A DNA stretch of 6,650 nt from positions 1 through 6,650 of the forward strand of contig CAMOLD010000070.1 of NCBI GenBank assembly GCA_946618395.1, given 5' to 3'. The position numbers and the translations under genes were made by a program. Below the pieces are notes generated by a model, which did no database searches, was not told the DNA's origin, and saw only the letters and a list, made by a program, of their open reading frames with translations. Shown in pieces: positions 5,098 through 6,650 of the stretch. This DNA comes from an uncultured Clostridia bacterium (lineage in GTDB: Bacteria; Bacillota; Clostridia; Oscillospirales; CAG-272). Position 1 is the first letter of the stretch. The number at the start of each line of letters is the position of its first letter.

Positions 5098-6650
5098 ATG
5101 GCAAAAATTGAAACGAAAAACATCAGAAACGTCGCGCTCCTTGGTCACAGCGGGAGCGGAAAGACCTCCCTTGCGGAGGCAATGCTTTATTTGACCGGTG
5201 AAATAGACCGGTTGGGGAATGTTACTGCCGGGAACACCGTCAGCGATTACGACCCCGAGGAGATCGCAAGAAAAATTTCGGTTTCCGCGTCCCTCATGAA
5301 CATGACCTGGAAGAACATCAAAATCAACCTGCTGGACACCCCCGGGTATCTGGATTTTACAGGCGAAGTTTTGCAGGCAATCCGCGTGGCGGACAGCGCC
5401 ATCATCACGGTGGACGGCAAAGCCGGCATCGAGGTTGGAACCGAGATCGCCTGGGATCTTGCCGCCAAGGCAAAATTGCCGCGCGCGTTCTTCATCAATA
5501 AATTTGACGATAACGAAGCGCGTTTCGGACGCGTGCTGGATTCCCTGCACGATACCTTCGGCAAAAGCGTTTGTCCGCTCACCATCCCCATGGTCAAAAA
5601 CGGCGAGGTCGTTGGGTGCATCGATCTGATCGACCGCACGGCGCACGTGTTTGACGATAAGGGACGGCATAGCGTCGAGATCATCCCGGCGGAGAGCGAA
5701 GAGGCGGTTGCAAAATACCGCGATATGCTGATGGAGGCCGTTGCAAGCACCAACGAGGACCTCATGATGAAGTATTTTGAGGGTGAGGAGATCGGTCACA
5801 TGGAGGCGGTCAACGCCGTCCATGAGGGCATTATCTCCGGCGAGATCGTTCCGGTGTTCTGCGGCGCCGCAACAAAACTCTGGGGCGTTTGGACGCTGCT
5901 GGATAAAATTGTGGAATCCTTCCCGCGCCACACCGCCAAAAAACAGGAAACGCTGGAAGGCGGCGAAAAAATGGAGATCAAGGCCGAGGGCGGCGAGCCG
6001 GCAATTTTCGTATTCAAAACGGTTGCCGATCCGTTCGTTGGCAAAATGTCCTTCTTCAAGGTCATGAACGGTGCCGTCAAGCGCGATCAGACTTTGCGCA
6101 ACAATGTTTCCGGCACCACCGAAAAACTTGCCCACATCTACACCATGAAGGGCAAAAAGCAAACCGAGGTCGAGGAGCTGGACTGCGGAGATATCGGAAT
6201 GGTTGCCAAACTTTCCGCCACCAACACCAACGATACCCTCACCTGGAACAGCGAGTTCACCTACGAAAAAGTCAAATTCCCAACACCCTACTATGTCAAG
6301 GCAATGGTTCCTGCCGGCAAGGGCGACGAGGGCAAACTTTCGCAAAGCATCTCCCGCATGGTGGAGGAAGACTACACCCTGCGGTTTGAAAACGATCCCG
6401 AAACCAAACAGCTGCTCATCTACGGATTGGGCGAGGTTCACCTTTCGGTGCTTTCTGCCCGTTTAAAGAGCCGTTTCGGACTCAACATCAACTATGAAGT
6501 TCCGCGCATCGCCTATCGCGAAAAAATTACCAAGTCGGTTGATGTGGAAGGCAAACACAAAAAGCAAAACGGCGGTTCCGGCCAGTATGGACACGTCAAA
6601 ATGCGCTTCTCTCCCTCCGAGGAGGACGGCTTGACCTTCACCGTTTCGGT
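5098..6650 (+). CDS. Elongation factor G-like translational GTPase (FusA paralogue type), 3' end outside window
   Basis: The frame is open from ATG 5098 to the window edge: 517 complete codons of a family usually near 690, so the end of domain IV and domain V are missing. EF-G moves tRNA and mRNA through the ribosome using GTP. Visible G motifs are GHSGSGKTS (16-24), DTPGYLDF (80-87), NKFD (134-137) and CGAATK (255-260). Domain II follows at about 290-385 (PAIFVFKTVADPFVGKMSFFKV), then domain III with GLGEVHLSV, and the start of domain IV with GGSGQYGHVKM (Q496, Y497, G498). It departs from housekeeping EF-G: the P-loop is not GHIDAGKTT, switch I has RKISVS (58-63) instead of RGITI, and the catalytic G3 His is Y84. 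These features are typical of EF-G-like paralogues, whose role is poorly defined. GAGGG at 5086-5090 lies 7 bases before the chosen ATG; an in-frame ATG at 5071 lacks a ribosome binding site. Confidence 0.93.
   Translation, partial: MAKIETKNIRNVALLGHSGSGKTSLAEAMLYLTGEIDRLGNVTAGNTVSDYDPEEIARKISVSASLMNMTWKNIKINLLDTPGYLDFTGEVLQAIRVADSAIITVDGKAGIEVGTEIAWDLAAKAKLPRAFFINKFDDNEARFGRVLDSLHDTFGKSVCPLTIPMVKNGEVVGCIDLIDRTAHVFDDKGRHSVEIIPAESEEAVAKYRDMLMEAVASTNEDLMMKYFEGEEIGHMEAVNAVHEGIISGEIVPVFCGAATKLWGVWTLLDKIVESFPRHTAKKQETLEGGEKMEIKAEGGEPAIFVFKTVADPFVGKMSFFKVMNGAVKRDQTLRNNVSGTTEKLAHIYTMKGKKQTEVEELDCGDIGMVAKLSATNTNDTLTWNSEFTYEKVKFPTPYYVKAMVPAGKGDEGKLSQSISRMVEEDYTLRFENDPETKQLLIYGLGEVHLSVLSARLKSRFGLNINYEVPRIAYREKITKSVDVEGKHKKQNGGSGQYGHVKMRFSPSEEDGLTFTVS

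Noticed and set aside
5029..6441. A 470-residue open frame on the minus strand opposite the EF-G-like gene
   Set aside because: The + strand frame has all EF-G motifs, a promoter and a ribosome binding site. The antisense frame is low in recognisable motifs and is a by-product of GC-biased codon positions.
1..6650. CRISPR array, tRNA or rRNA genes, insertion sequence ends or attachment sites
   Set aside because: No regularly spaced repeats, cloverleaf or rRNA-like sequence, transposase motifs or paired terminal repeats were seen on either strand.

Overview
The window is an ordinary-looking stretch of a bacterial chromosome, read almost entirely on the + strand. Moderate-to-high GC genes, AT-rich promoters of the TTG-N17-TATAAT type, strong AGGAGG ribosome binding sites and the metG-tatD neighbourhood point to a Gram-positive Firmicute. 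A gut-type clostridium of the Oscillospirales/Ruminococcus group fits best, but the taxonomy is inference from style and synteny only.

Layout. Positions 1-140 hold the C-terminal 45 residues of an upstream gene that looks like the end of an XRE-type helix-turn-helix protein, closed by a strong intrinsic terminator (174-204). An extended -10 promoter (244-272) then starts a transcription unit of four genes: an unrecognised five-helix membrane protein (334-1128), methionyl-tRNA synthetase metG (1121-3073, overlapping the membrane gene by 8 nt), a divergent NAD(P)-dependent glycerol-3-phosphate dehydrogenase of the GpsA family (3138-4112) and a TatD-family metal-dependent hydrolase (4118-4948). 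A 7-bp GC-rich hairpin between metG and gpsA may partly separate the unit. A second clear promoter (5012-5040) drives an EF-G-like translational GTPase that runs off the right edge (5098-6650+).

How the genes fit together. metG charges tRNA-Met and the last gene is a translation-factor-type GTPase, so translation is the main theme. GpsA makes sn-glycerol-3-phosphate for phospholipid synthesis, and TatD proteins are 3'-5' exonucleases or deoxyribonucleases linked to nucleic-acid quality control. metG next to tatD is a known Firmicute arrangement (metS-yabD in Bacillus subtilis); here a gpsA-like gene sits between them, and the usual followers rnmV and ksgA are absent.

I found no mobile element, CRISPR array, tRNA, rRNA or convincing riboswitch, and no evidence for a wholly new system. 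The points most worth a second look are the EF-G-like protein with a Tyr in place of the catalytic G3 His, the GpsA with altered signature motifs, and the unrecognised membrane protein translationally coupled to metG.
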